In this document: positions 44,605-53,193 of the stretch, piece by piece
Position numbering within the stretch: position 1 is the stretch's first letter
Layout of the letters: every line of letters starts with the position of its first letter
Assembly: GCF_002368075.1 (NCBI RefSeq)
Contig: NZ_AP018314.1
Location: 3,982,664-4,046,663 of the forward strand
Direction of reading: 5' to 3'
Source of the DNA: Sphaerospermopsis kisseleviana NIES-73
GTDB lineage: Bacteria > Cyanobacteriota > Cyanobacteriia > Cyanobacteriales > Nostocaceae
Length of the DNA stretch: 64,000 nucleotides
Program-made: the position numbers and the translations under genes
Notes under the pieces: generated by a model
What the model saw: the letters and a program-made list of their open reading frames with translations, nothing else
What the model was told of the DNA's origin: nothing
Database searches by the model: none

Positions 44605-44632
44605 GTAGGGACAATTCATGAATTGTCCCTAC
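44605..44632. repeat. 28-bp perfect palindrome with AATTCATGAATT core
   Basis: GTAGGGACAATTCATG plus its inverse. It is the same design as the palindrome in the centre of the 92-bp MITEs at 17541 and 20061, with two compensating base pairs changed. It lies between the Uma2 stop and the next start and could also act as a terminator. Confidence 0.8.
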
Positions 44633-44660
44633 ATCTTTTTCGGAGAAGTCTATTACGAAT

Positions 44661-45200
44661 ATGCGATTAGATAACTACAGTCTGGGTAACTATACCCCCG
44701 GTGCACCCTATTGGAAACAACTGTGCTGGTACTTCCTGGGATCACCTCTAGTTGAAAGTTCTTGGTTACCCATTTCATCGGTCAAAGTGCAGATACTCCG
44801 CATTTTTGGAGCTACTATTGGTCAAGGTGTGCGCCTAAAACCAAAAGTGCGGGTAAAATTTCCTTGGCGCTTAACTGTCGGTGATTATGTCTGGATTGGT
44901 GAAAATGCTTGGATAGATAACCTAGCTCATGTTACCATAGAAAGTCATGCTTGCATATCTCAAGATGTCTATCTTTGCACAGGTAATCATGACTGGAATC
45001 ACCCTGATTTTGAATTAAAAATTGCCCCAATTTATATTGAGGAAGGTAGTTGGATTGCTGCTAAGTCAATAATTGGACCTGGGGTGACTGTCGGTAAAGG
45101 TGCTGTATTAACTCTGGGTGGAGTAGCTGTTAAATCATTAGCATCAATGACAATTTATGCAGGAAATCCTGCACAAGCCATTAAGCCCAGAAAGTTATAA
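44661..45200 (+). CDS. WcaF-like sugar O-acetyltransferase
   Basis: A 179-residue left-handed beta-helix protein. LDNYSLGNYTPGAPYWKQLC, SPLVESSWLPISSVKVQILR and IFGATIGQGVRLKPKVRVKF followed by PWRLTVGDYVWIGENAWIDN are the WcaF (colanic-acid acetyltransferase) wording. The catalytic-type histidine is in CTGNHDWNHPDF, and the end is YAGNPAQAIKPRKL. It transfers acetyl from acetyl-CoA to a hexose of an exopolysaccharide. It closes the polysaccharide locus. Confidence 0.85.
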   Translation: MRLDNYSLGNYTPGAPYWKQLCWYFLGSPLVESSWLPISSVKVQILRIFGATIGQGVRLKPKVRVKFPWRLTVGDYVWIGENAWIDNLAHVTIESHACISQDVYLCTGNHDWNHPDFELKIAPIYIEEGSWIAAKSIIGPGVTVGKGAVLTLGGVAVKSLASMTIYAGNPAQAIKPRKL

Positions 45201-45220
45201 GAAAATCGAGTGAGTCAAAA

Positions 45221-45248
45221 CCACGCTCGGCAAAGTATCTGAGCGTGG
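45221..45248 (+). terminator. Hairpin after the wcaF-like gene
   Basis: CCACGCTC (45221-45228) pairs with GAGCGTGG (45241-45248) across a 12-base loop. A T-rich stretch (TTTATTTTTTCC) lies about 20 bases downstream. It is the best terminator candidate for the end of the polysaccharide operon, though the U-run is not adjacent to the stem. Confidence 0.4.
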
Positions 45249-45362
45249 TGGTCAGTGAGCTTGCGTTTATTTTTTCCTTCATTGGGATGCTCCCAATTTA
45301 TTTCCAAATGGGGTAGAGTTTCTTATCCTGATATATATATGGATATGGCTTTTTAAAGTGGC

Positions 45363-46292
45363 ATGACCAGTCAGAAAACTCAATCAAAACCTGTGAAAAT
45401 CGCTGTAGTTGGTGATGTTCACGACCTATGGGAAGTAGAAGATGGTATCGCACTCAAGCATCTGGGTGTTGACTTAGTGCTGTTTGTGGGAGATTTTGGT
45501 AATGAGTCAGTGGATGTGGTTAGAGCGATTGCTTCCTTGGATATTCCCAAAGCAGCGGTGATGGGCAACCACGACGCATGGTACACTGCCACTGAATGGG
45601 GACGGAAAAAATGTCCTTATGACCGCACTAAGGAAGACCGGGTACAGGAACAATTAGATTTATTAGGATCTGCCCAAGTCGGTTATGGTAAATTGGATTT
45701 TCCAGATTGGAATTTAACAGTAGTGGGTAGTCGTCCTTTTACCTGGGGTGGATCAGAGTGGAGATTTGCTGATATCTGTAAACAACGGTATGGTGTCAGC
45801 AGTATGGAAGAGTCAGCAGATAAAATCGTGGAAGCGGTGAAAAGTGCAGCTTGTGAGAATATTATTTTTTTGGGTCATAATGGACCGACGGGGTTAGGCG
45901 ATCGCCCTGAAGACCCCTGTGGTAAAGATTGGCATCCTATTGGTGGTGACTTTGGTGATCCTGACTTAGCAGCAGCGATTTCTCAAAGTATCAATATGAA
46001 CAAAATGGTTTCTCTAGTGGCTTTTGGTCATATGCACCGAAATCTGCGCCACACTAAGAAGGTGTTAAGAAAAGCTATATTTAGAAGTCCAGAGGGAACT
46101 ATTTATTTAAATGCGGCGAATGTACCCAGAATTATCTCAGAAAATGGGGGAAACCGGCGGAATTTTTCCCTGGTTGAGTTAGAGGGGGGTGTGGTAACAA
46201 AAGCTTCCCTGGTTTGGGTAGATGATGACTTCCAGGTGGTATCGGCAGAAATTTTTTATAATTCTTCTACTTTAGTATTGCCAACGGCGTAA
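45363..46292 (+). CDS. TIGR04168-family metallophosphoesterase
   Basis: A 309-residue calcineurin-like phosphoesterase. Metal-ligand motifs are VVGDVHDLWEVEDG (GDxH), VGDFGNES (GDxx), AVMGNHDAWYT (GNHD), IIFLGHNGP and VAFGHMHRNLR (GHxH). The set is characteristic of the TIGR04168 family, conserved in cyanobacteria and plastid-bearing organisms. It is cytoplasmic, with no signal peptide. Its substrate is not known. It marks the switch from accessory to conserved chromosomal genes. Confidence 0.85.
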   Translation: MTSQKTQSKPVKIAVVGDVHDLWEVEDGIALKHLGVDLVLFVGDFGNESVDVVRAIASLDIPKAAVMGNHDAWYTATEWGRKKCPYDRTKEDRVQEQLDLLGSAQVGYGKLDFPDWNLTVVGSRPFTWGGSEWRFADICKQRYGVSSMEESADKIVEAVKSAACENIIFLGHNGPTGLGDRPEDPCGKDWHPIGGDFGDPDLAAAISQSINMNKMVSLVAFGHMHRNLRHTKKVLRKAIFRSPEGTIYLNAANVPRIISENGGNRRNFSLVELEGGVVTKASLVWVDDDFQVVSAEIFYNSSTLVLPTA

Positions 46293-46349
46293 TTATAGGC
46301 TATACTGTTGTCTGTGGGTTTTTATGTTTAACAAGCTAACAGATAATTT

Positions 46350-46434
46350 GGAGAGGTGGCAGAGTGGTCGAATGCGCCTGACTTGAAATCAGGTGAAGTG
46401 AAAGCTTCCGGGAGTTCGAATCTCCCCCTCTCCG
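46350..46434 (+). tRNA. tRNA-Ser (anticodon UGA)
   Basis: An 85-nt cloverleaf. The acceptor GGAGAGG pairs with CCTCTCC, followed by discriminator G. The anticodon stem CCTGA/TCAGG encloses CTTGAAA (anticodon TGA). A long variable arm (GTGAAGTGAAAGCTTCC) is present, as in serine tRNAs. The T-loop is GTTCGAATC. CCA is not encoded. Confidence 0.95.
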
Positions 46435-46610
46435 TTGAAGGATTTTTATCTCACGCAGAGACGCTGAGGCGCAGAGAAGAGCGCAAAATGTCCTACCAAA
46501 TGGTAAAGATATGGTAGATGTAAAGGCTGGTAAACCAGTACCAACAAATCAGGAATGTTAATTTTAGAGTAAAGCGAGAAATGTTTGATAGTATTTTTGA
46601 GGCGTGAAAA

Positions 46611-47381
46611 ATGATTGCTCTCAACACCCAAACTATATTAATAACCGGTGCAAGTAGCGGAATAGGTGCTGCTTGTGCTAAAATCTTTGGGCGTGAAAAT
46701 GCAAAATTGATTTTAGCAGCGCGACGCTTAGAAAAGTTGGAAGAAAAAGCACGGGAACTTAATAAATTATATGGTGTAGAAACTCATTTACTTCAGTTGG
46801 ATGTATGCGATCGCTCGGCCGTTGAATCTGCTATTACTAATTTACCACCCGAATGGTCAGAAATTGACATTTTAATCAACAACGCTGGTTTAAGTCGCGG
46901 TTTAGATAAATTATATGAAGGCGACTGCCAAGACTGGGAGGAAATGATAGATACTAATATCAAAGGTTTACTCTACCTTACCCGTTACATAGTCCCCGGA
47001 ATGGTACAACGGAATAAAGGTCATGTAATTAATATCGGTTCTATTGCGGGACATCAAACTTATCCCGGTGGTAACGTTTATTGTGGCACAAAAGCCGCAG
47101 TTAAAGCTATTTCGGAAGGATTAAAATTAGATTTGTTGGGTACTCCTGTACGGGTGACTTCCGTTGATCCAGGAATGGTAGAAACAGAATTTAGTCAAGT
47201 GCGGTTTCACGGAGATACGGAACGAGCAAAAAAAGTATATCAAGGAATGCAACCTTTGACTGCTGATGATATCGCTGATGTAGTATTTTTCTGTGCTACC
47301 CGACCGGCTCACGTTAATATTAATGAAGTGATATTAATGCCAGTTGATCAAGCTAGTGCAACTTTAGTAAATCGGATTTAG
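46611..47381 (+). CDS. SDR oxidoreductase (YdfG-like)
   Basis: A 256-residue classical SDR. It has ILITGASSGIGAACAKIFGR (TGxxxGIG), the NADP-favouring AARRLEKLE, NNAGLSRGL, the catalytic Ser-Tyr-Lys in GSIAGHQTYPGGNVYCGTKA and VDPGMVETEFS. The set matches YdfG-type serine/3-hydroxy-acid NADP-dependent dehydrogenases, which oxidise L-allo-threonine, L-serine or 3-hydroxypropionate. The substrate here is unproven. It is a single gene with its own leader, downstream of tRNA-Ser. Confidence 0.85.
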   Translation: MIALNTQTILITGASSGIGAACAKIFGRENAKLILAARRLEKLEEKARELNKLYGVETHLLQLDVCDRSAVESAITNLPPEWSEIDILINNAGLSRGLDKLYEGDCQDWEEMIDTNIKGLLYLTRYIVPGMVQRNKGHVINIGSIAGHQTYPGGNVYCGTKAAVKAISEGLKLDLLGTPVRVTSVDPGMVETEFSQVRFHGDTERAKKVYQGMQPLTADDIADVVFFCATRPAHVNINEVILMPVDQASATLVNRI

Positions 47382-47409
47382 GTATAATGGAATAGGTAGA
47401 ATTTTCTTA

Positions 47410-47450
47410 CCCATTACCAATTACCCATTACCAATTACCCATTACCAATT
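47410..47450 (+). repeat. 14-bp tandem repeat (CCCATTACCAATTA x3) before miaE
   Basis: Three near-perfect units fill the leader of the next gene directly up to its GTG start. They consist of two 7-bp halves of the STRR type. Confidence 0.85.
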
Positions 47451-48050
47451 GTGCTAAGTTCACCATTACCAACTATCAACGCTCTCAAACAACCTACCAG
47501 TGATGCTTGGATAGAACAAGCGATCGCTAATTTAGATATTATTTTACTCGATCATTCTCACTGTGAACGCAAAGCCGCAGGTGTAGCGTTAAATTTTATG
47601 TTTCGTTATCCTTCAAATACTAAACTGGTGAGAGAATTAACCGCGATCGCCAAAGAAGAACTAGAACATTTTGAACTCGTCAACCAATGGTTAGAACGTC
47701 GAAATATTCCCCTTGCACCCCTTTCACCACCTCCCTATGGTGCAGGTTTAAAAGCACAAGTCAGAAAAAAAGAACCAGAACAATTTTTAGATAGTTTATT
47801 AGTTACTGGTTTAATAGAAGCACGCAGTCATGAACGTTTAGGACTTTTAGCAGCAAACTGTCCAGAACCAGAATTAGCTAAATTTTATCGTGGTTTAATG
47901 GCATCAGAAGCGCGACATTTTGGCACATATTGGGTTTTAGCAGATACCTATTTTGACAGACAAATGGTGATGCAAAGACTTGATGAATTAGCAGTTGTGG
48001 AAAGTGAAATATTAGCAACCTTGCACCCAGAACCGCGAATTCATAGTTAA
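47451..48050 (+). CDS. miaE: tRNA-(ms[2]io[6]A)-hydroxylase MiaE
   Basis: A 199-residue diiron protein. Ligand motifs are DHSHCERKAAGVALNF, AKEELEHFELVNQW (E-E-x-x-H) and ASEARHFGTYWVLA (E-x-x-H), with GLIEARSHERLGLLA between. This arrangement is MiaE, which hydroxylates the isopentenyl group of ms2i6A at position 37 of certain tRNAs. GTG 47451 is taken as start; no ATG lies near and the leader is a tandem repeat, so the exact start is uncertain. Confidence 0.87.
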   Translation: MLSSPLPTINALKQPTSDAWIEQAIANLDIILLDHSHCERKAAGVALNFMFRYPSNTKLVRELTAIAKEELEHFELVNQWLERRNIPLAPLSPPPYGAGLKAQVRKKEPEQFLDSLLVTGLIEARSHERLGLLAANCPEPELAKFYRGLMASEARHFGTYWVLADTYFDRQMVMQRLDELAVVESEILATLHPEPRIHS

Positions 48051-48575
48051 AACATGATCCAATTAAAACATCATCAAATTTTAGCTCTTCTCATCTCCTA
48101 ATTTTAGCCAGATTCTACCATAAGACATACCTTTATCTACCAATAGATAGTTTTATAACCTATCAAATTTGGTAACATTAAAACAGTGAGCTTGCCAAGA
48201 TACAACACAAAAAAATACAAATTCAGTGCGGTTTTGTAATGTGGGCTAATTTTCGCGTGAAAGACGTACAAAATTAAACGAAAAATTTAACTAACATTTA
48301 AATATTTTTTTTAGGAATAACCCTTGGTTTTTAAGAAAGAGAGGAAAGCTATTTTCAGGTAAATAAACCACATTTTGATTTAGGTTTCGCGTCAACAATG
48401 TAGGGGCGTTCGCGAAGCGTGCTGGAAGCATCAGCATTCGGATGATAGTTTTAGGTAAAAACCGATAATTAATTGTCCGAATGCTTCGCCCTTACTGTGG
48501 CCTAAAGACTTGAATGGTAATTCCTAATAATAGATCGCCGACTTCTTTGAGAAGTCGAGGATCTGAGTATTATTT
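48051..48575. other. Intergenic region between convergent miaE and lysC
   Basis: No gene is seen in these 525 bp. It contains a degenerate palindromic repeat near 48400-48495 (TTCGCGAAGCGTGC on one side, TCCGAATGCTTCGCCC on the other). The hairpin nearest to lysC is listed separately. Confidence 0.5.
48533..48563 (-). terminator. Hairpin downstream of lysC
   Basis: CGACTTCT-TTG-AGAAGTCG forms a perfect 8-bp stem, extended by GATC on each side. On the minus strand it follows the lysC stop by about 13 bp and precedes TATTATTAGG. It resembles a dispersed cyanobacterial palindrome that may serve as a terminator. Confidence 0.5.
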
Positions 48576-50375
48576 TCACGCGGGTACTACAAATTTTTCA
48601 CTTCCAGCTAACCCAAACGCTGTATGAATAACTTGCAAAGCCTTCACACCCTCATCTTGTCCTACAACACAACTAATTTTAATTTCTGAAGTGGCAATCA
48701 TTTGGATATTGATTTTATTTTCTGCTAAAGCTGTAAACATTTTCCCGGCAATACCTGGTTGTCCAACCATTCCCGAACCAACAATACTCACTTTAGCGAT
48801 CGCCCCATCCAAAACTACCTCACCCCATCCTAACTGATCTGCAACTTGGGTTAATTTCTTTTGGGCGTTTTCTGCATCCATCCTGGCAACGGTAAAAGCA
48901 ATATCCCGACGCGCAACCCCATCAACCACCCGACAGCGTTGTGATTGAATAATCATATCCACACTGATGTTATATTCTGCCAATAAACCAAACAATTTCG
49001 CCGCCATTCCTGGTTGATCGGGAACTTGACGAATAGCTAACCGCGCTTGATTCATGTCTAAAGCAACACCACGCACTGCGGGAGATTCGGGAGTTGGGGA
49101 AGATAGAACAGCAGGAGAAGCAGTAATTTCAAAAGCGTTGCAAAGTGCAGCAATAGCGCGATCGCAATCTCCCGCATCTACCAAACAACTCACCTTAACT
49201 TCACTGGTAGAAATCATTTGAATATTTACACCCGCTTCCGCCAAGGTTACAAACATTTTAGCAGCTACACCAGGACGGCCAATCATTCCCGCCCCAGAAA
49301 TACTCACCTTTGCAGTATTATTTTCTACTAAAACTTCTGCTTCATCTGAATTGGGTTGATTTCTCAAAGCTGGAGCAATTGCTGAAGCTACAGCTTCCGC
49401 TCGTTTTAGTATTGGTGTATTTACGGTAAAAGCAATATCGTTACTATTACCTTCATGAATTGATTGAATAATTAAATCTACGTCTACTTGTTGACGGGAA
49501 ATTTCATTAAATAACCTTGCTGCTACCCCTGGTTTATCGGGAACACGCAATAAAGATACCTTAGCCTGATCAATATCAAATTCTACCGCATCCACAGGAC
49601 GAGCTAATTCTAAATTGACTAACGCCCGTTCTTGCACTTTTGGCGATGTTACCCAAGTTCCCGGTTGATCCGTCCAACTGGACCTTACCACCAAAGGAAC
49701 ACCATAATTTTTGGCAATTTCCACCGCACGGGGATGTAATACCTTTGCACCCAAACTAGCTAACTCCAGCATTTCATCACAGGTGATTTCTGTCATTAAC
49801 TGCGCTTCCGGTACAAGGCGCGGATCTGTAGTTAAAATCCCTGGAACATCTGTATAAATTTCACAAAAATTTGCTCCCAAAGCTGCCGCCAAAGCCACTG
49901 CGGAAGTATCAGAACCACCACGCCCCAAGGTGGTAATTTCCATTGCTGTAGTGTTAGAAATTCCTTGGAAACCAGCTACAACAACGACTTTACCTAAATT
50001 AATCTGCCCCATCAAACGCTCTGTTTCAATATGCAAAATGCGAGCGCGAGTATGTTCAGCTTCAGTAACAATACCTACCTGAGCGCCAGTCATAGAAATA
50101 GCAGGTTGTCCAATTTCCTGCAAAGCCATACTTAGTAAAGCAATGGTGACTTGCTCCCCTGTGGAAAGCAGCATATCCATTTCCCGACGGTTAGGACTTT
50201 TAGAGATTTCATTAGCTAGTTTAACTAATCCATCGGTGGTTTTACCCATTGCGGAAACGACGACGACAACGGAATTTCCTGCTTGTACAGTTTTATAAAC
50301 CCGTTGTGCAACCGCTTGGATACGTTCCACCGAACCAACAGATGTACCACCGTATTTTTGAACTATGAGCGCCAT
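48576..50375 (-). CDS. lysC: Aspartate kinase with four ACT domains
   Basis: A 599-residue enzyme, the first step of the Lys/Thr/Met pathway (aspartate to aspartyl-phosphate). MALIVQKYGGTSVGSVERIQ is the kinase start, and TTLGRGGSDTSAVALAAALG and EIYTDVPGILTTDPR are catalytic-domain motifs. The C-terminal half contains two pairs of ACT domains (for example VSLLRVPDKPGVAARLFNEI, VSISGAGMIGRPGVAAKMF, AIRQVPDQPGMAAKLFGLL, VSIVGSGMVGQPGIAGKMF), the layout known from cyanobacteria. ATG 50375 is preferred to an upstream ATG at 50399 because it begins the conserved kinase sequence. Confidence 0.92.
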   Translation of the reverse strand: MALIVQKYGGTSVGSVERIQAVAQRVYKTVQAGNSVVVVVSAMGKTTDGLVKLANEISKSPNRREMDMLLSTGEQVTIALLSMALQEIGQPAISMTGAQVGIVTEAEHTRARILHIETERLMGQINLGKVVVVAGFQGISNTTAMEITTLGRGGSDTSAVALAAALGANFCEIYTDVPGILTTDPRLVPEAQLMTEITCDEMLELASLGAKVLHPRAVEIAKNYGVPLVVRSSWTDQPGTWVTSPKVQERALVNLELARPVDAVEFDIDQAKVSLLRVPDKPGVAARLFNEISRQQVDVDLIIQSIHEGNSNDIAFTVNTPILKRAEAVASAIAPALRNQPNSDEAEVLVENNTAKVSISGAGMIGRPGVAAKMFVTLAEAGVNIQMISTSEVKVSCLVDAGDCDRAIAALCNAFEITASPAVLSSPTPESPAVRGVALDMNQARLAIRQVPDQPGMAAKLFGLLAEYNISVDMIIQSQRCRVVDGVARRDIAFTVARMDAENAQKKLTQVADQLGWGEVVLDGAIAKVSIVGSGMVGQPGIAGKMFTALAENKINIQMIATSEIKISCVVGQDEGVKALQVIHTAFGLAGSEKFVVPA

Positions 50376-50650
50376 AACTGTAGATGTTTGAATATTCAAA
50401 TTGTGCTGTGATCAATGCCTCCGTCGGGAAGCTTTGAAAATTTACCATTAATTTAGATTACTAAAATATCAGCGATTTGGATTTTCCACTCAGTAATTTA
50501 ACTCTGCAATTTTACGAATTGAGGAAAAATAAGTTTAACAGCATTTTAACCTATTATATGATTGTTCTTAACCTATTTACATACTATATATAGTTATTTT
50601 AAGTAGGGGTAGGCATTATTTAGGACAAATAAACGCTGATCCGCGCAAAC

Positions 50651-50764
50651 ATGGCACAAATATCAATTAATTTCCTAGCAGGGGTTCTGATAATGACCCT
50701 GCTGGGTTTATTTATGGTGAAACACGCAACTTTTACAACTGTGAATATACATTTAATTGCATAA
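50651..50764 (+). CDS. Possible 37-residue single-helix membrane peptide
   Basis: ATG 50651 opens 37 codons ending TAA. The peptide has one hydrophobic helix (FLAGVLIMTLLGLFMVKH). No clear ribosome site precedes it, and the family is not recognised. It lies in the lysC-pstS divergent region, so it may be fortuitous. Confidence 0.25.
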   Translation: MAQISINFLAGVLIMTLLGLFMVKHATFTTVNIHLIA

Positions 50765-50839
50765 AATCATAAAAATTATGATTCGGCTTTACACAACTTT
50801 GGTGAACAAAATTACTATCACTACTCCTTTAGGAAGAAA

Positions 50840-50869
50840 TTTAAACATAGTTTAATCTATTCTTTGACG
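50840..50869 (+). promoter_or_regulatory. Pho-box-like repeats upstream of pstS
   Basis: Three 8-bp units spaced by 3 bp: TTTAAACA, TTTAATCT, CTTTGACG. The first two match the cyanobacterial Pho box consensus (PyTTAAPyPy-A/T with 3-bp spacers) bound by PhoB/SphR. They lie 88-117 bp before the pstS ATG. A further CTTAACCT (50577) lies closer to lysC. The match is by eye. Confidence 0.5.
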
Positions 50870-50956
50870 GTTATTAATTTCTAGTTAATCAGCAAGTATG
50901 AACTTTATTTAAGGCTGTAATTCCATCAGGTAAAACATCCTTCAAAATGAGGCATT

Positions 50957-51997
50957 ATGAACATTTCAACCACCATTTTTAGCCGTGCATTCACTACTTC
51001 TGTAGTAACAGCGGCCGTAGCATTTAGTCCTATTTTCACAGCAGTTGCTCAAGCTCAGACTTTGAACGGTGCAGGAGCAACTTTTCCCGCACCTCTCTAT
51101 GAACGTTATGCACGGGAAGTAAGAAAGAAACATCCTGAATTAAAAATTAATTACCAAGCAATTGGTAGTGGTGGTGGTATTCGTCAAACTATAGCTGGTA
51201 CTGTAGATTTTGGTGCTAGTGATGCAGCCATGACAGATGCAGATATGGCCAAGGTCAAAAATGGTGTAATTTTAGTACCTACTGCTGGTGGTGCGGTTTC
51301 GGTAGTTTACAATTTACCAGGTGTTAGCCAACTTAGATTGTCTCGTAAAACCCTACCAGCAATTTTTTCTGGACAAATTACTAACTGGAATGATCCACAA
51401 ATTAAAGCTGATAACCCAGGTGTAAATTTACCAAACCAACCGATTAAATTTGCAGTTCGTGCTGATGGTAGCGGTACAACTTTCATTTTTACCAATCACT
51501 TGAGTTCTATTAATCCCTACTTTAAAGGTAGAATTGGCGCTAATACTGCACCAAGATGGAATTTACCCAACGTTTTGAGAGGAAAGGGTAATCCTGGTGT
51601 AGCTGCTTTAGTAGCTCGTACTCCTGGAGCTATTGGTTATGTTGAATATGACTACGCTACTAGAAACAAATTAAGATCAGCACAATTACAAAATAAAAAA
51701 GGAGAATTTATTGCACCTTCCTTAGCAACTGCAAATGCAGCTTTATCAGGTGTAACTTTTCCAGCTAACTATCGTGTATTTGTAGGTGATCCTAATCAGG
51801 GTTATCCTATTGTGGGTTTAACTTGGATGATGATTTATAAAAATTATCCCACTCCAGCTAAAGCAGATGCGATTAAAAAATGGATTAACTGGGTACTTAA
51901 AGATGGTCAACAATTTAATGATGACATGAATTACACAAAAATTCCTAATGATGTCGTTAATCGTGTTTTACAAACAGTGAATAGCACTGTTAAATAA
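50957..51997 (+). CDS. pstS: Phosphate ABC transporter substrate-binding protein PstS
   Basis: A 346-residue periplasmic phosphate-binding protein. A signal peptide (hydrophobic VVTAAVAFSPIFTAVAQAQ, cleavage after AQA near residue 33) precedes LNGAGATFPAPLYERYAREV. Phosphate-binding motifs IGSGGGIRQTIAGTVDFGAS and RADGSGTTFIFTNHLSSI follow. It delivers phosphate to PstCA. It is the first gene of pstSCAB, under a Pho-box-like sequence, so phosphate-starvation induction is expected. Confidence 0.93.
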   Translation: MNISTTIFSRAFTTSVVTAAVAFSPIFTAVAQAQTLNGAGATFPAPLYERYAREVRKKHPELKINYQAIGSGGGIRQTIAGTVDFGASDAAMTDADMAKVKNGVILVPTAGGAVSVVYNLPGVSQLRLSRKTLPAIFSGQITNWNDPQIKADNPGVNLPNQPIKFAVRADGSGTTFIFTNHLSSINPYFKGRIGANTAPRWNLPNVLRGKGNPGVAALVARTPGAIGYVEYDYATRNKLRSAQLQNKKGEFIAPSLATANAALSGVTFPANYRVFVGDPNQGYPIVGLTWMMIYKNYPTPAKADAIKKWINWVLKDGQQFNDDMNYTKIPNDVVNRVLQTVNSTVK

Positions 51998-52081
51998 TTT
52001 TGCCAATTTTGTGCAGGTTGTTTGCTTAGGGTGGGGATAACCCACTCTATTAAAAAAATATTCGCTGGGTTTTTATTAAAT

Positions 52082-53083
52082 ATGACTCAATCATTTCCAC
52101 CTCATGATCATAATCCATCACCTGACCTTAGTTTTAGTGATGAAAAAATTAACTTAACTGTTACTGGTGGATTAAATTTTAGATTTGATCAAGGATTTAC
52201 TTTTCTAGTTTATTTGTTTGCTGCCATTACTGTAGCAATTTTATTTGTCATGACTTGGGTAATTTTTCAAGAAGCTAAACCAGCGGTTTTTCAATTTGGT
52301 TTAGGGTTTATCTGGAGTCAAGAATGGGATACAGGCAATCAAGTTTTTGGGGCATTACCTTATATTTATGGTACTTTGGTAAGTAGTGCGATCGCTATTT
52401 TATTGACTGTGCCTATAGGAATATCAGTCGCCCTAGTAACGAGTGAAGACTTTTTACCATTAGTAGTCAGAAATATTATTGCTTTTGTAGTAGAATTAAT
52501 TGCTGCAATTCCCAGTGTAATTATCGGTTTATGGGGAATTTTTGTATTTATTCCCATTATCGAACCCTTTGAACAATGGTTAGGTAAAACTTTTAATTTT
52601 ATCCCCTTGTTTAATACTGAATATCCCACAGGTAATAATATGTTAACGGCGGGAATTATTCTTTCGATTATGATTTTACCAACAATGGCGGCTATTTCTC
52701 GTGATGTTTTGATGGTTGTTCCTAAAGAATTACGCAGTGCATCTATGGCTTTAGGTAGCACTCGTTGGGAAACCATTTTTCGGGTGTTATTACCAGCAGG
52801 TTTTTCAGGAATGGTAAGTGCAGCAATGTTAGCTTTAGGCCGCGCACTTGGTGAAACAATGGCAGTCACAATGGTAATTGGTAACTCGGCTCAAATTAGT
52901 CTATCTTTACTTGATCCAGCTTATACAATTCCCGCTGTTCTAGCTAATGAATTTGCCGAAGCTGAACCTGGTTTACATATTGGTTCATTGAGTTATTTAG
53001 GTTTGATTTTGTTTGTTTTAACCTTAGCAGTTAATATCGGTGCTGTGCTATTAGTGCAATGGGTACGCAAGAAAAATTCTTAG
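52082..53083 (+). CDS. pstC: Phosphate ABC transporter permease PstC
   Basis: A 333-residue permease with six helices. FTFLVYLFAAITVAILFVMT, VSSAIAILLTVPIGISVALV, ELIAAIPSVIIGLWGIFVFI and the EAA loop LRSASMALGSTRWETIFRVL then LGRALGETMAVTMVIGNS are PstC-typical. ATG 52082 is chosen: the open frame begins 20 codons earlier at a TTG, but those residues do not resemble the family. It forms the channel with PstA. Confidence 0.92.
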   Translation: MTQSFPPHDHNPSPDLSFSDEKINLTVTGGLNFRFDQGFTFLVYLFAAITVAILFVMTWVIFQEAKPAVFQFGLGFIWSQEWDTGNQVFGALPYIYGTLVSSAIAILLTVPIGISVALVTSEDFLPLVVRNIIAFVVELIAAIPSVIIGLWGIFVFIPIIEPFEQWLGKTFNFIPLFNTEYPTGNNMLTAGIILSIMILPTMAAISRDVLMVVPKELRSASMALGSTRWETIFRVLLPAGFSGMVSAAMLALGRALGETMAVTMVIGNSAQISLSLLDPAYTIPAVLANEFAEAEPGLHIGSLSYLGLILFVLTLAVNIGAVLLVQWVRKKNS

Positions 53084-53193
53084 TAAGCATTAAGTCATCA
53101 GTTATCAGCTTTCAAATATAGACAAACAGATTGCTCATAAATTCAGAAACATCTCAAAAAATCCCAAATCTAAAATTCAAAATCCAAAATCCC

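Noticed and set aside
52366..52869. 167-codon minus-strand ORF inside pstC
   Set aside because: It is antisense to a strongly supported permease gene.
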